Below, one piece after another: positions 22,481 through 32,844 of a stretch of DNA of 64,000 nt. The position numbers and the translations under genes are program-made. Every line of letters starts with the position of its first letter. Within the stretch, counting starts at the first letter, position 1. This stretch comes from Prosopocoilus inquinatus (taxonomy: Eukaryota; Arthropoda; Insecta; Coleoptera; Lucanidae): contig CM069878.1 of the NCBI GenBank assembly GCA_036172665.1, positions 20,780,501 through 20,844,500 of the forward strand, in the 5' to 3' direction. The notes under the pieces were generated by a model that saw only the letters and a list, made by a program, of their open reading frames with translations, was not told the DNA's origin and did no database searches.

Positions 22481-23905
22481 TTTTAACAAAACTGCCATGT
22501 CTTTGTCGGATTAAATTAAATTTATTTAACTTAGAAAGAAGATAAAAGACCGGATTTAAGCATGTTTATTTACCAAATTAACTATTATGTTTCGTTTCAT
22601 TTTCGAATACATATTTCTCCCTCTCTGTAATAAATTTTAAATTTTCGCGGTAAAACTCAAGGTAAAGCCGTTGGTAAAACTGCAAAAATTCTGAAAATCG
22701 TACGATTTTCAACGATAGCACACGATGAATCTATTTCGCGTGATTTGGCTCCACCTTGTAGCCCCGCCTTCTGTGTGTTACGTCCTGCACCCTTGCCCCG
22801 CGAGAGATGGTTAAGTGATTGTCAAAAGACCCCTTAAGTTGAGCTGTCTCTGATACCCGATACGGTGTAAATTTAGTTATAAATTTATTTTTTGATTCAG
22901 CATAAATTATTGTGAATGATGGTAACTTTAGTTCACTTTTGTATGTGTCATATATCTGGCAAATTTCGCAATATAGCGTGCAAAAAATGTATTACGCAAT
23001 ATCGATGAGCTGTCGATATTCCAACAAATAAATGTAAAACTGCCAACTCCTGCAAGAGCGTGTGTTCTACATTGACCATGCAGACCGGCTGTATACGTGT
23101 ATTAGAAGTTACAAGTAAACATTTCGACCCTAATTACTCTATAAAAAAAAATAACCCCTTCTTAGATCCCGTTTCGCTGCCGCGATTTTGTTACCCTTTA
23201 GGGTAGAAACGTGCCCTAAGCTGCTACCGGGGTGTGGGTTCTTGCGTAGGATAGTAGACAAACATTCAAATCTTAAAATTAAATTTAATAAAACATGCAT
23301 TTAAAAAGTTTAACAACAATGAACAAAAAAAAGACTAAACTAAAATTTAAAATGAAAACAAAGTACAGTCCTCGTCACGTGGAAAGCGTAATGCGTCACA
23401 GTTAGTAATGGCGTCAAAATAGGTAGATATTGTCATGAGTAGTAGCGCCAAACAGAAATGTAAATGAAACGTCATGCAGTAAAACGTTCTTTTATTTAGT
23501 TTTTTAATAACTACTTCTTGAATGGCTAGAATGAAATTAGGAAGTAATTGAACTTATAGTACAATTCACTTTACAGTCAAAATAACTGCATTCTCATACA
23601 ACTATGAGACGCACCAAACATGAAGCTAATTACTGAGGTTATGTATTTATACTGGACAACATGGCGATATATTGCCAACTTAATTTTCATTTTCTTACGG
23701 CGTCTTACAGGTTTCTCTACTGTTTTAAGATGGTACGGGTCATTATTGACGTATCACTCTTGATTCCTGATTTTGTCTGTACTTAACATTTTCCCACAGC
23801 TTAGATGGAGATCTGTTACCACTCACCCACCTGGCGCCTTGCCTCGAACTCAATTACTTTCTTTTACCTTTTGGTAATTGTTAAATGCGCGCTATCATCT
23901 TCCCC
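22481..23905. other. No gene seen
   Basis: 22720-22870 is GC-richer (GCTCCACCTTGTAGCCCCGC). 23150-23250 contains GTGCCCTAAGCTGCTACCGG. No long frame, tRNA or clear repeat was recognised. Confidence 0.35.
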
Positions 23906-23907
23906 CT

Positions 23908-24050
23908 CCCCCCTTCTACTTTTAATTAAGTGCCGCTAATTTGGAATGTAACATTACCTTACACTTTTTTACTATGCCTTCTACCGCCTTTTGCTTTTAA
24001 TTAAGTGGCGCTAACTTGGAATGTAACATTACCTAACACATTTTTATTAC
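23908..24050 (+). repeat. Two-unit tandem repeat (about 72 bp unit)
   Basis: CTTTTAATTAAGTGCCGCTA then TTGGAATGTAACATTACCTT (about 23918-23957) is repeated at about 23993-24035 as CTTTTAATTAAGTGGCGCTA then TTGGAATGTAACATTACCTA. The downstream TTTTTA(C/T)TA words also agree. Confidence 0.7.
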
Positions 24051-24174
24051 AGCAGTGCACTTAATAATACGGAGAGCTGCTAAAAATTTAAGTGAATAGT
24101 GAATGCGGAATTGGAAGGGCGCACAAAAGGTTAAGAAGGTTGGAAGGAAGGATAAGTTGAGAGTTTGAAAATAT

Positions 24175-25271
24175 ACTAGGTGTCTCATAACCTACGGAAG
24201 AGATTGAAATGGCAGCTGTAGGAGATTAAAATATAGTTTTTTTCTTAATTCGCTTTTGACCAAAATCTAATAATAAGAAAGTTACAGTAGTTTAACTATC
24301 TTAATTTCTTGTCTTATTTACACCTACGGCTTCTCAATTAATGAAAATTATTTCACAAACTGCAACTTTATTGTGAAATAAACTCTAAATTTTTCGAAAC
24401 CGCCATTCATAAAATGTCTGTTTCCAAGTTTTATTTTAATGAGCAGGCGGTGCATAGCAATGCGGAAATCCGTTTTTGGGCATAAAAAAAACATGAAATA
24501 GCCGCAACTTTTATGTGACTACATTTATTTAGATAGTTGTTTCATGCAAAGCAGTGTTCAATTAACTCTTAAATACCCCAAATTTGAATTTAGAACGTGC
24601 AATATTACTTACTATTAACTTTTGTTTCTTAAGTAATTTCACTTTAAACTCTTTAACTTTTTAGTTATTGTTTTTTTACCAAAAGTTTTTTGGGAAAAAA
24701 GCTTTAATTTGATATTTAGCTGCCCTTTCAATCTCCTCCGTACGTTATGAGCAAGGCCTCGAATCTGAGAGTCCAAACTCAGAGGCGTTGTATTCCACGC
24801 GCGGCGGGGCTCGATTTCTCACTGCATTTCCGATAGGCACGGGGATTCTATGATCGAATACTGCGTCTCATTAATTTTGATTTTGACGATTCGACATTTA
24901 TTTGATTGCTCAGTCTCTCCGTAAATATTGAAGAGTTCAAAATTTACTTAGAGAAAGCGTCTCTCAAAACCTGTGATGTTGAGAGATCTTTTTCTCGCTT
25001 TAAAAGACATTCTCACGGCAAAACGAAACGAACGAACGAAAATTTGGAACGTTATTTAATAATTAATTTTAATAACAATTAATAGCTAAGAAATTTTAGT
25101 ATTTTCTTCCCTATTCGAATTTCGAATACCTGAGATTACTGAACAACGCGCGTCTCTGTTAAACCGGGCAATCGAACGATGCAGATCCGCGCTACACCGG
25201 GAGTGTTACGATGCGTAATCGGCATTTGGGACGGGCTATTTTCCTCGATTCTGGAGTTATGAGACACCCAG
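24175..25271. mobile_element. Foldback element with 35-40 bp inverted ends, interrupted by an insertion
   Basis: The left end CTAGGTGTCTCATAAC and the right end GTTATGAGACACCCAG are inverted and flanked by TA (24173-24174 and 25272-25273). The next inward block of the left end (CTACGGAAGAGATTGAAATG, GCAGCT) finds its partner at 24713-24740 (AGCTGCCCTTTCAATCTCCT), not beside the right tip, because about 505 bp is inserted within the right end. Removing the insert restores a continuous inverted repeat. It contains AATAAGAAAGTTAC, as in the other families here. Confidence 0.75.
24751..25255. mobile_element. Insertion inside the foldback, with a 7-bp direct repeat
   Basis: GTTATGA occurs at 24744-24750 and again at 25256-25262, exactly where the host foldback end is broken. 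The pair is best read as a target duplication of up to 7 bp. The insert starts GCAAGGCCTCGAATCTGAGA and ends CTATTTTCCTCGATTCTGGA, and it is GC-richer in its first third (CACGCGCGGCGGGGCTCG). No frame or tRNA-like promoter was recognised, so its class is open. Confidence 0.6.
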
Positions 25272-25273
25272 TA

Positions 25274-28237
25274 TAGACCTTTCTGGACAATTTTGGTTTG
25301 GATTTCGATTTTCAAAGCAAAGCCATTTCCAAAAGCTTGTACTAAGGAAATAAATGACTTCAAAGTGGACAAGAAAGAGTGAGATAGGGTGGCCCTTCGA
25401 TTATTCAGTTGTAACCTGTTAATGCTCATTGCACTGGAATTTACCATTGCATACGGTATTTTAATTTTTTTTTTTAATGAATGGTAAAAGCACGTTTATG
25501 CTTTTGCTTAAGGTAGTTAACCCTTATCGGGTCATGTGGCGATGTGCGAATTACGCCGCATTACATTTGGTTACCATGTGAGTGATAATTTATTTTTATG
25601 ATTTCTACACACAAACTGATAGAAATATATTTTAAATAATATAATATAAGGTGTGTTTCTAAAATAGGAGTAGTTATTACACAATTAAAACAACAAAAGA
25701 ATATCGTTTTATTATTATTTAAATCCGTGATCTGTCAGACGCCACATGACCGTTTGCGCACAAAAATTTCACAAGACCCGTTAAGGGTTAATGAAACTTG
25801 GACTTTATAAAAGGGAAGTGATAGAGAACGACCCCAACATATTCAGAAACGCGTGTAATGTCCTTGCTGCTTGTAGTTTAATACTTTGCACGTACTCCTG
25901 TATTCGATTTCTGCAAAATTTTCCGAATTTCTTCTTCAATTTTTTTAAATTCTTTCATCCTTTGAAGCCTTCTTAATCATTTTGTGGTTTTTTAAAGTGT
26001 ACTCTAGAGTTGCCCTTGCCATTTGATGTTTGGGTGGAGTGTATTATGCCTGTTAGCAATTTGAGTTTTTTTTTGTTTTTGTGGACTCCCTTCTCCGCCA
26101 TTAATGGAGACATTCTAATTGTAAAAGAAAGATGATTAGGCAGGTACATACATTCTTATACTGTTATTATTCTTTACAAGTTTACGGTGAAGTTTAGTCG
26201 AATTTAGTAGAAAATTTTCGGGACTTTTCGAGACTTGAGGGAGAACCGGAACTTTTAGGCGAACACCGTTCAGATTCGCTGAAAAAGCAAGGTATTTCCA
26301 CGAGCACATTGTATATTACGATTATGACATTTTGCACGCTCGTTTAGAAAATGAAAACGCCACCGGCAAAAATACAGCGGTGCTAATCCCTCGCTGAAAA
26401 TGTTCATAAAACGAAAGCGATGTAGGTAGCTGCTGGAGATGACGACGTAGAGCGCGCACACACACAAAGGTGACTCGACCGACACGACACTACTGCCTCG
26501 AACGATAAGGACGAGCGGATGAATACTAAATAGAACCACTGAGAACTGAATGATTAATATGGATGCCTCATGCGATGTTTGCGAGCTACATCATCTAAAG
26601 TATTCGCGGCTTCGTATTTAGAGGGTACGTTGTTTATCTTTGCTCGGATCTTGCCTGTGTATTATTATCGTAACCGTTAATTAAGATGAATAAAAGAAAT
26701 CCACCGTTTGTCTCAAGGTTGCAATAATTCAGAGAGATTCCACCAGCGCAAGCAGGAAAATGCATCTTCTAAAATATTGCTAGTGTCTGTCATTTTTCAA
26801 GGAAAAACTACATAATTCCTTTCTATTTATACTGTTGATAATTCTCTTATTTTTCGAATATTTCCTCCATAAATTTGCTCAAAGTAATTTATACATACAT
26901 TCCTCTATTAACGAAACATCTGCGTTTTAGTTCACTAATTTTCTCATGAAATTTCTCTTCTACGTTATTTCAGCATTAGTTGTCCTTTTAAAAATTTATT
27001 CCGTTCGTTCGCGTATATTGTCATGACTGATTTCAATGGTGTTCCGCAAAGGTATACTTTAAGTCCGTAATTATTTGCTGCAATCAAACATACATCTATT
27101 CCAGAGAAATTGAAGTTTTCTTCTTCAGAAGTCAATTCCATTTTCATTCCAAACTGAATGTTACGTTTCTGACAATCACATTAAGCTGTATCTTCTACAT
27201 CATTACCATTTGGTAATTCTCCATGTCCGAATTATTTTGTTCAAAGTACCTTGTTTTAACTCCTTTTTCTCATCATCGCTGGCCAAAAGAAGCAAGTGTT
27301 TAAGAGCAATGACTTCATCTCTGCATCTTGCAAGCCTTCAGTTTCATTCTTCTTGACTGTATGTTGACTTTTACCGTTCATATTTTTTATCCTATTAATG
27401 CTATAATTATGGTGTTCCATTCAAATACCTTTAATCTCGGTCTCAAAAGCAGATACGCTTTGGTGGTTTTGAGGAATCGTGAATTCTTTCCTCAAACACC
27501 TAATTCCTTTCTTGTTTCTCACATATAAGTATGGTGACTTTGTTGGTCTTATCTGCATCTCTTCACACTGCTTGTTTCTCTAAACTGACCGCTATAGTAT
27601 TATCATTCTAAAGGTCCTCACCCAGAAGATTTACAATGTTTTTCGCATAGTTTTTTTTTATTCATATAGTGAACTTACGATTACTCGCAGTGTAAGTAAG
27701 TCCATTAAAGTAATTGACCGATATTTCTGGCTTAATGCTCTATTCTTTTTTCTTCTCACTGTTTTTGGATAGATGGAGATTATTGTTTCAGGAAACTAAA
27801 ATTCTTTTTGTTTTTCTTCTTCGTCTCAATTTATAACTAATAGGTAACCGAATTTCGGTTTTTTTAAGATTTCAAAAGACTTACATCATTTATGCTCTTA
27901 TAACACTTTTCTTTGCTTTGTTCTTGTTCTGAAGAACCCTTTCGTGCGTGAAAAGGAAGACCTGCATGTCTTTTCGATTCTCGATTTATTAGCAGTCACA
28001 ACAATAGCCTTTATTGTTTTCAATTTAGAGATCTGTCTGTCTAGCTTCACAATATATCAATCCAAAAGAACTCTATTTTTTAACTGATGCTAACTCTAAT
28101 TGACAAAATTGACAAAATTGTGAAGACGCACGAGGAAAGCAATACCGAGTAGTCAAGCTACATCCTTAAATTACGTAGGTACCTGAAAACTTTAACAAAA
28201 ATGCGACATCTGCATATGGAGGAGACTACTCTCCTCC
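25274..28237. other. No gene or clear repeat seen
   Basis: AT-rich DNA with only short frames. The 103-codon minus frame at 25136-25447 straddles the end of the foldback above and has no domain. 26460-26475 contains a short (CA)n. 27300-28000 is T-rich on the plus strand. Confidence 0.35.
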
Positions 28238-28307
28238 TATTTTTATCAATTCGACGTGCTGTGTTCTTAACTACTTAAGAACACAGCACGTCGAATTGAT
28301 AAAAATA
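28238..28307. repeat. Perfect palindrome, 33-bp arms, 4-base loop
   Basis: The arm 28238-28270 (TATTTTTATCAATTCGACGT, then GCTGTGTTCTTAA) is the exact reverse complement of 28275-28307. Only CTAC separates them. Such a hairpin is unstable in DNA and suggests recent template switching, a cruciform-forming site or an assembly artefact. Confidence 0.9.
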
Positions 28308-28558
28308 CGATCTTACATCACTTAAACATGGACGACCCTTCTGGCTTTACTGATGGATAGATGATCCTCTTGACTTCCGAAGTAAGACGATCACTCAAGT
28401 TTAGCTTTTTCCGCGATGCTCTCGTTTAACGCCAGCCTGTTTGCAATGGTACTGCCAATGAAGCGCTGAGAGTAAGAAATACATCCAACACAAAAGACAG
28501 GTCCAAGATTAGCAATAAGTGACACAAAAGATACGTTCGGCACTTGATCCTATAATGA

Positions 28559-29699
28559 CTGGGAGCCAGCGGACTTTTTTGACAAAGAGTTATATACTTA
28601 AAAAAAATTTGAAATTGCAACAAAATGATATTAAAGAAATGAAAAGTATACCTCTTCAAATTTTAATACGTTACATTTAACATCTTTTTATAATTTTTTA
28701 CCATTTTATATTTTTTTTACGTTTACTTTATATTTATAAAAAAACTGACGGACATCCTAGTCGAGCGTAAGTTGCTGTCAGACCATTGCAAAGTTGCGTA
28801 CTTAGGGATCGTACTCAAAATGTTTTATACTGTCTGTCTTTTGTACAGGATATTCACATTGACTTATAATTGATAAATCTTGCTGGACAGACTAATTTGA
28901 TGGTCGTAACATTGCGAAGAACGTTAAGGAAGATTTCACGTGAGAGCGACAGAATGGCGATTATAGAGAGGCACGCGTGTGAGAGAGAGCATATATCGTC
29001 TTCTTATATACCTCGTCGTCCTAGAGCCATACTTCGAATCTTAAATCTTTGTGATCGGTATTTGAAAATTTATATAACAAATCGTTGATGTACATACAGA
29101 ACTTCCTTTGTATCTACAGCAACGAATTATTTAAATTTTTAATTATCGATTACAATTATGTCATAAAAATTTGAGAGTCGGTGTATTGGCTCCATGACGA
29201 TGAAGTAGGTGTTGGTAGACGATACATGCACTCTCTCATACGCGTGCCTCTGCATAATCGCCTTTCTGTAGCACTGACAAGAAATCTTCCTTAACACTTT
29301 TCGCAAAGTTACAACCATCGAATTGGTCATTCCAGCAAAATTTATCAATTATAAGTCAATGTGAATATCCTGTACAAAAGACAGACAGTATAAAACATTT
29401 TGAGTACGATGCCTAAGAACGTAACTTTGCAATAGTCTGACAGCAACTTACGCTCGACTAGGACGTCTGTCAGTTTTTCATATACTTAAAAAGGAGTTAA
29501 ATGTAATGTATTACAATTTGAAGAGATATACTTCTCTTTGCCTTAATGTCTTTTTTTGCAATTTCAAATTATTTAAGTAAACTGACGCACGGATTTGCCC
29601 CGCCAGAACGACGATTTCGTATTTAGATAAGCGCCAAATATCTTCACAGAAAATTTCAACCGGTATAAAACTCTGTCAAAAAAGTTCGCTGGCTCTCAG
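28559..29699. mobile_element. Foldback family H, copy 1
   Basis: Ends CTGGGAGCCAGCGGACTTTT and AAAAGTTCGCTGGCTCTCAG are inverted. Inside, 28741-29045 matches 29165-29480 in reverse complement. Examples: ACATTGACTTATAATTGATA, TACTGTCTGTCTTTTGTACA, AAAATGTTTTATACTGTCTG and GAGCGTAAGTTGCTGTCAGA. The two apparent 70-codon frames (28870-29088 plus, 29139-29348 minus) are the same arm read twice. A more diverged copy lies at 44688-45284. Confidence 0.8.
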
Positions 29700-30110
29700 T
29701 CTATAAGAAGTGCACAACGAAAAACGTTATCGGCTGAAACAAATAGGTCGTCAACAACTTACCTTTGTATTTCTCAGGCCTCAAATTAGTGCACAAGTGC
29801 ACTGGCATGGCGTCTCAGAGTGGACAAAGCTGTAATTAAATGACTGAAACTAACTAGATTGAGAAAGCAACTGTAACAGTCATTTAAGTGGATGGCCGTT
29901 GAATCAAGAACAGGAAAGCAACAAGACTAAAAGACTAAAAAAATGACGAAGAATAAAATGATATTTAACCTGTTCTACAAAGCGAATTATTTACAACTTG
30001 CCAACATTTTGAATGCAGTTAGCAAACTGTCCGACTTAAGCAAATTGAAATGTCAGATCATACCTAATATTACACAAACAGCTGTCGAAAAATCTTATTT
30101 ATATATATAT

Positions 30111-30240
30111 ACCAACGAAGGAGTTACAGATGATAGTGCAGTAGTAATATACACCAGACCCGCCATGTTGGACGCTACATAGAACAGTTATGAAAGGAGC
30201 TTCCAGTGATACTGGGATGTGTATATATATACATCCCAGT

Positions 30241-30284
<44 letters not shown>

Positions 30285-30389
30285 CCAGTATCACTGGAAG
30301 CTCCTTTCATAACTGTTCTATGTAGCGTCCAACATGGCGGGTCTGGTGTATATTACTACTGCACTATCATCTGTAACTCCTTCGTTGGT
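30111..30389. repeat. Large perfect-looking palindrome, 109-bp arms around (TA)n
   Basis: 30111-30219 (ACCAACGAAGGAGTTACAGA to ACTGGGATG) is the reverse complement of 30281-30389. The 61-base centre is a (TA)n tract with an extra short piece, CATCCCAGTATCAT, at 30232. Two short frames on opposite strands end in the same peptide because they read the two arms. The high identity implies a recent event. Confidence 0.9.
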
Positions 30390-30620
30390 CCTATACATAA
30401 GGCGTCCGCTGATATACACCTCCCTCCGATTAAACATCAATAAGGCGACCTTTTTGTGTATACGCTTCCATATGATAAGCAATGCAAGCTCCAGCAGTGT
30501 TGTCAATTTTACTAAGTTCTTAAATGGTAGGGGGGTACTTCAAGGTACCTCGTCGAAATTCCGTAATGAAATTCTTTCAAAATTTCTGAAAGTTTTCTTG
30601 AAACATAAAACTCATTTCTC

Positions 30621-30688
30621 CGTTTCATGATATTTAAACATGAAACTGACTTTTCGTTTCGTGAAATTTAAACACGAAACTGACTTTT
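30621..30688 (+). repeat. 34-bp unit, twice in tandem, each a dyad
   Basis: Unit 1 (30621-30654) and unit 2 (30655-30688) differ at three positions. Each contains GTTTC(A/G)TGA..TTTAAACA(T/C)GAAAC, an inverted repeat. The first A/T and G/C differences are compensatory: CATGA with CATG in one unit, CGTGA with CACG in the other. That suggests the dyad itself matters or was gene-converted. Confidence 0.7.
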
Positions 30689-30839
30689 TTATAGCCAAAA
30701 GTACTGCGTTACTCCAGAGTTCTTAAAAAATAACGTTCGTAATCAATAGAAAGGCAACTAATATTTTCAGTTTCTCAGTGGATCGTTAATGTGAAACACA
30801 TGTTCGTCAGGACACAAATATTACGGTAATTAGCTACTT

Positions 30840-31295
30840 TAACTTGAAGGCTCCCGCGGCCGTCGTCAGCTGTTGAATTCCTGGCTTCCGCTTGGAACCG
30901 CGTCTCTTGCCGGATTTCGTTTTCCATTGCAGAAGAACTTCCTCAAGGCTGCTGCTGCTGCTGGTAGTCTTGCTACTGCTTCTTGTAAGTCGTTGAGACT
31001 GAGTTGGTACGTCTGCAGTCGTGGTATTTATAGTGGTCGATGGCGGCAGCGAGGTGAAACGGTGGGCGGGGATTGGTCTGTTGGTGCGTGACGAGCCGTT
31101 AATGAGATGTTTCCATGTATTGTGAAGGTAGAATCCATTATCACGGTTCAGGTTATTGGAGTGTTTGAAAATTTCTATAGATTCATGGATTTTCCGGTTA
31201 AACAAATGAGACGAGCGAGCTAGGAGTTTTGTGTCGGAAAATTGGATCTGGAGGCTGGTTTCTAGTTTGTGTTCAATTGAACACGTTGCGCCCAT
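30840..31295 (-). pseudogene. Penelope-like endonuclease C-terminus and tail, remnant
   Basis: The minus-strand frame (153 codons) contains SIEHKLETSLQIQ, then DTKLLARSSHLFNRKIHESI, then IFKHSNNLNRDNGF and WKHLI. The order H..T..I-F, DTKLL.R..., R.I.E.I.I..H..N.NR..G..L...W...I is the segment after the GIY-YIG core in Penelope-like proteins; compare RIIREAIEIEKHQMNLNTRD in the intact copy. A Thr/Ser/Arg-rich tail follows. The reverse transcriptase and the GIY-YIG core itself are missing. The fragment starts where an inverted second copy of the same tail begins (31297). Confidence 0.7.
30921..30965 (-). ncRNA. Degenerate hammerhead-like motif in the minus-strand Penelope tail
   Basis: On the minus strand the tail reads TTGAGGA, then GTTCTTCTGC..GAAAAC, then GAAAT. 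It aligns base by base with the plus-strand motif at 31383-31424, but the first core C is T and GAAAC has become GAAAT. It is therefore probably inactive. Confidence 0.45.
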
Positions 31296-31296
31296 C

Positions 31297-31480
31297 GACC
31301 ACTATAAATACGACGACAGCGGACATACCAACTCAGTATCAACGACTTACAAGAAACAGCAGCAAGACCACTTGCAGCAGCAGCCCTGAGGAAGTTCTTC
31401 TGCTATGGAGAACGAAACGTCGGCAGTAGAAGAAATCCGAGAAGCGGTTCCAACCGGAAGCCAGGAATTCAACGGTAAGT
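31297..31480 (+). pseudogene. Second Penelope tail, head-to-head with the first
   Basis: CGACCACTATAAATACGACG, ACCAACTCAGTATCAACGAC and TTACAAGAAACAGCAGCAAG repeat the 30860-31060 tail in opposite orientation. The encoded tail (TTTADIPTQYQRLTRNSS) parallels TTTADVPTQSQRLTRSSS of the other copy. Inverted duplication of terminal parts is common in Penelope-like elements. Confidence 0.65.
31383..31424 (+). ncRNA. Hammerhead-ribozyme-like motif in the Penelope tail
   Basis: GCC (31383-31385), CTGAGGA (31386-31392), spare A, stem II GTTCT/AGAAC (31394-31398 with 31409-31413), GAAAC (31414-31418), GTC (31419-31421), GGC (31422-31424). GCC/GGC form stem I, with the cleavage point after GTC. The architecture is the same as at 19489, with different stem sequences, as expected for structure under selection. 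Confidence 0.65.
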
Positions 31481-31599
31481 AGCTAGTTATATATTAAGCT
31501 CGGGATTTCAAGTTTTCTAATGACAGTCTCTTTCTGGAAATAAATGATCACCCTAAAGACAACTGTATTATTAGAGACAACTTCAATTATAAGATTACA

Positions 31600-31733
31600 A
31601 AATTTTGTTGCAAATCATTTTTTATTACAGAGGATCTCTCGAACATCCTCTATAGCTGTTTCAGTCCTATTTGGGTCCTCGCTAGCAGAAGCAATGTCAG
31701 GTTAGAAAACGATCGCAGGATGTCGCTAATATT
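31600..31733 (-). repeat. Diverged partial copy of family B
   Basis: TTGCAAATCATTTTTTATTA, a ..CAGCTGTTTCAG-type stretch (here ATAGCTGTTTCAGTCCTATT), AGCAGAAGCAATGTCAGG and GATCGCAGGATGTCGCTA follow the order of 8868-9155. Confidence 0.5.
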
Positions 31734-32182
31734 AAGTTGATAATATTGCCTTAATGTAAAGCGAATAATCTGAATGAATCTGTTTAGTTATTTCTTTTTA
31801 TTCTGAATGGCTTTCTTATAGAAATACTGAAAAATAGTGAGAGCATTTTACTCCACTAAAATGAAAAATGTATTTTTCACAACACTTATGTACAAGTGTT
31901 TATTTTGCAAAATTGCCAAAAGAAAGTCATTCATTATAAAATTATATAACTAAATAAAAATTCAAATAGACAAAAAATCACTTTTTGTTGTGAAAATTGT
32001 TTTATTCACGTTATATTACCGTAAGATAAATTCATCTAAACAATGTGAACAAAAAAGATAATTTCGTTTACTGCTTCTTTAAGCGGAATTACTCTAGCAA
32101 TATTTTCCAGCAATAAATTGTAGGGATTGGTGTATGTGTGTTTATAGTGAACTTTACCGTTAACCACTTAGGGTACCAACAA

Positions 32183-32397
32183 GCCGAAGAGCCCTCGCTG
32201 TTCACCCTTGATATTTAGGTCGTGCTCGATACCGCAATATCATCTCGATGTAAAACAAATGAATAGTTTTAAATGGAATCGTGCACGTCGAAGATGTGGA
32301 CTGCTATTCGTCTTCGAAATGCAAAGTTCCATTTGTTTTATATCGAGGTATCAAGCGCGACCTAAATATCGAGGGTGAACAACGCGGCTTCTTCGGC
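32183..32397. mobile_element. Hairpin MITE (215 bp)
   Basis: Left arm GCCGAAGAGCCCTCGCTGTT, CACCCTTGATATTTAGGTCG, ..GATACC; the right arm is the inverse (GGTATCAAGCGCGACCTAAA, CGAGGGTGAACAACGCGGCT, TCTTCGGC). The inner part also pairs (ATTTGTTTTA/TAAAACAAAT). The 80-codon frame at 32304-32546 is a by-product. Confidence 0.7.
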
Positions 32398-32844
32398 ATA
32401 TTTGCACCTTTACACATTATAAATATTGTGTAAAGGGACCACATAAAAAGGCAAAACGGACTACGTAACTTTTTTATTAGAGACTTTGCCACTTCAATTC
32501 TTTGCAGGTAACTTTTAGGAAGCAACTGAAAAGACAATCCGAGCAAAAAATTGTTTTAAAAAGTAGTTTTGTAGGGGTAGCTTTAATACTTTAGTCCTAA
32601 CTTTTCAGTTTACACATTTCGTCAAAAATTTGTGAAAGAAATATTCTTTAGATTATTTGGCACAAAAAAGGTTCAGATTCAACTCAATTTTGGAGTAATT
32701 GAGGTTTAAAAGTTCGCATGCACATAATGTTAAAACATAAAATTTATCAATTTCTTATTGTTCACTTTGTATAAAAAGGTGACCTTATTTTTTGATGTTC
32801 TATCACCCTGAAAATATCGGGAGATATTTCTAAACGACCGTATA

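Noticed and set aside
25136..25447. 103-codon minus-strand frame
   Set aside because: It crosses the border of the 24175-25271 element and its insertion; no motif was recognised.
28870..29348. Two 70-codon frames with similar sequence on opposite strands
   Set aside because: They are the two arms of the 28559-29699 foldback.
29943..30506. Two short proteins on opposite strands sharing a C-terminal peptide
   Set aside because: The shared peptide is the two arms of the 30111-30389 palindrome read in turn, not two genes.
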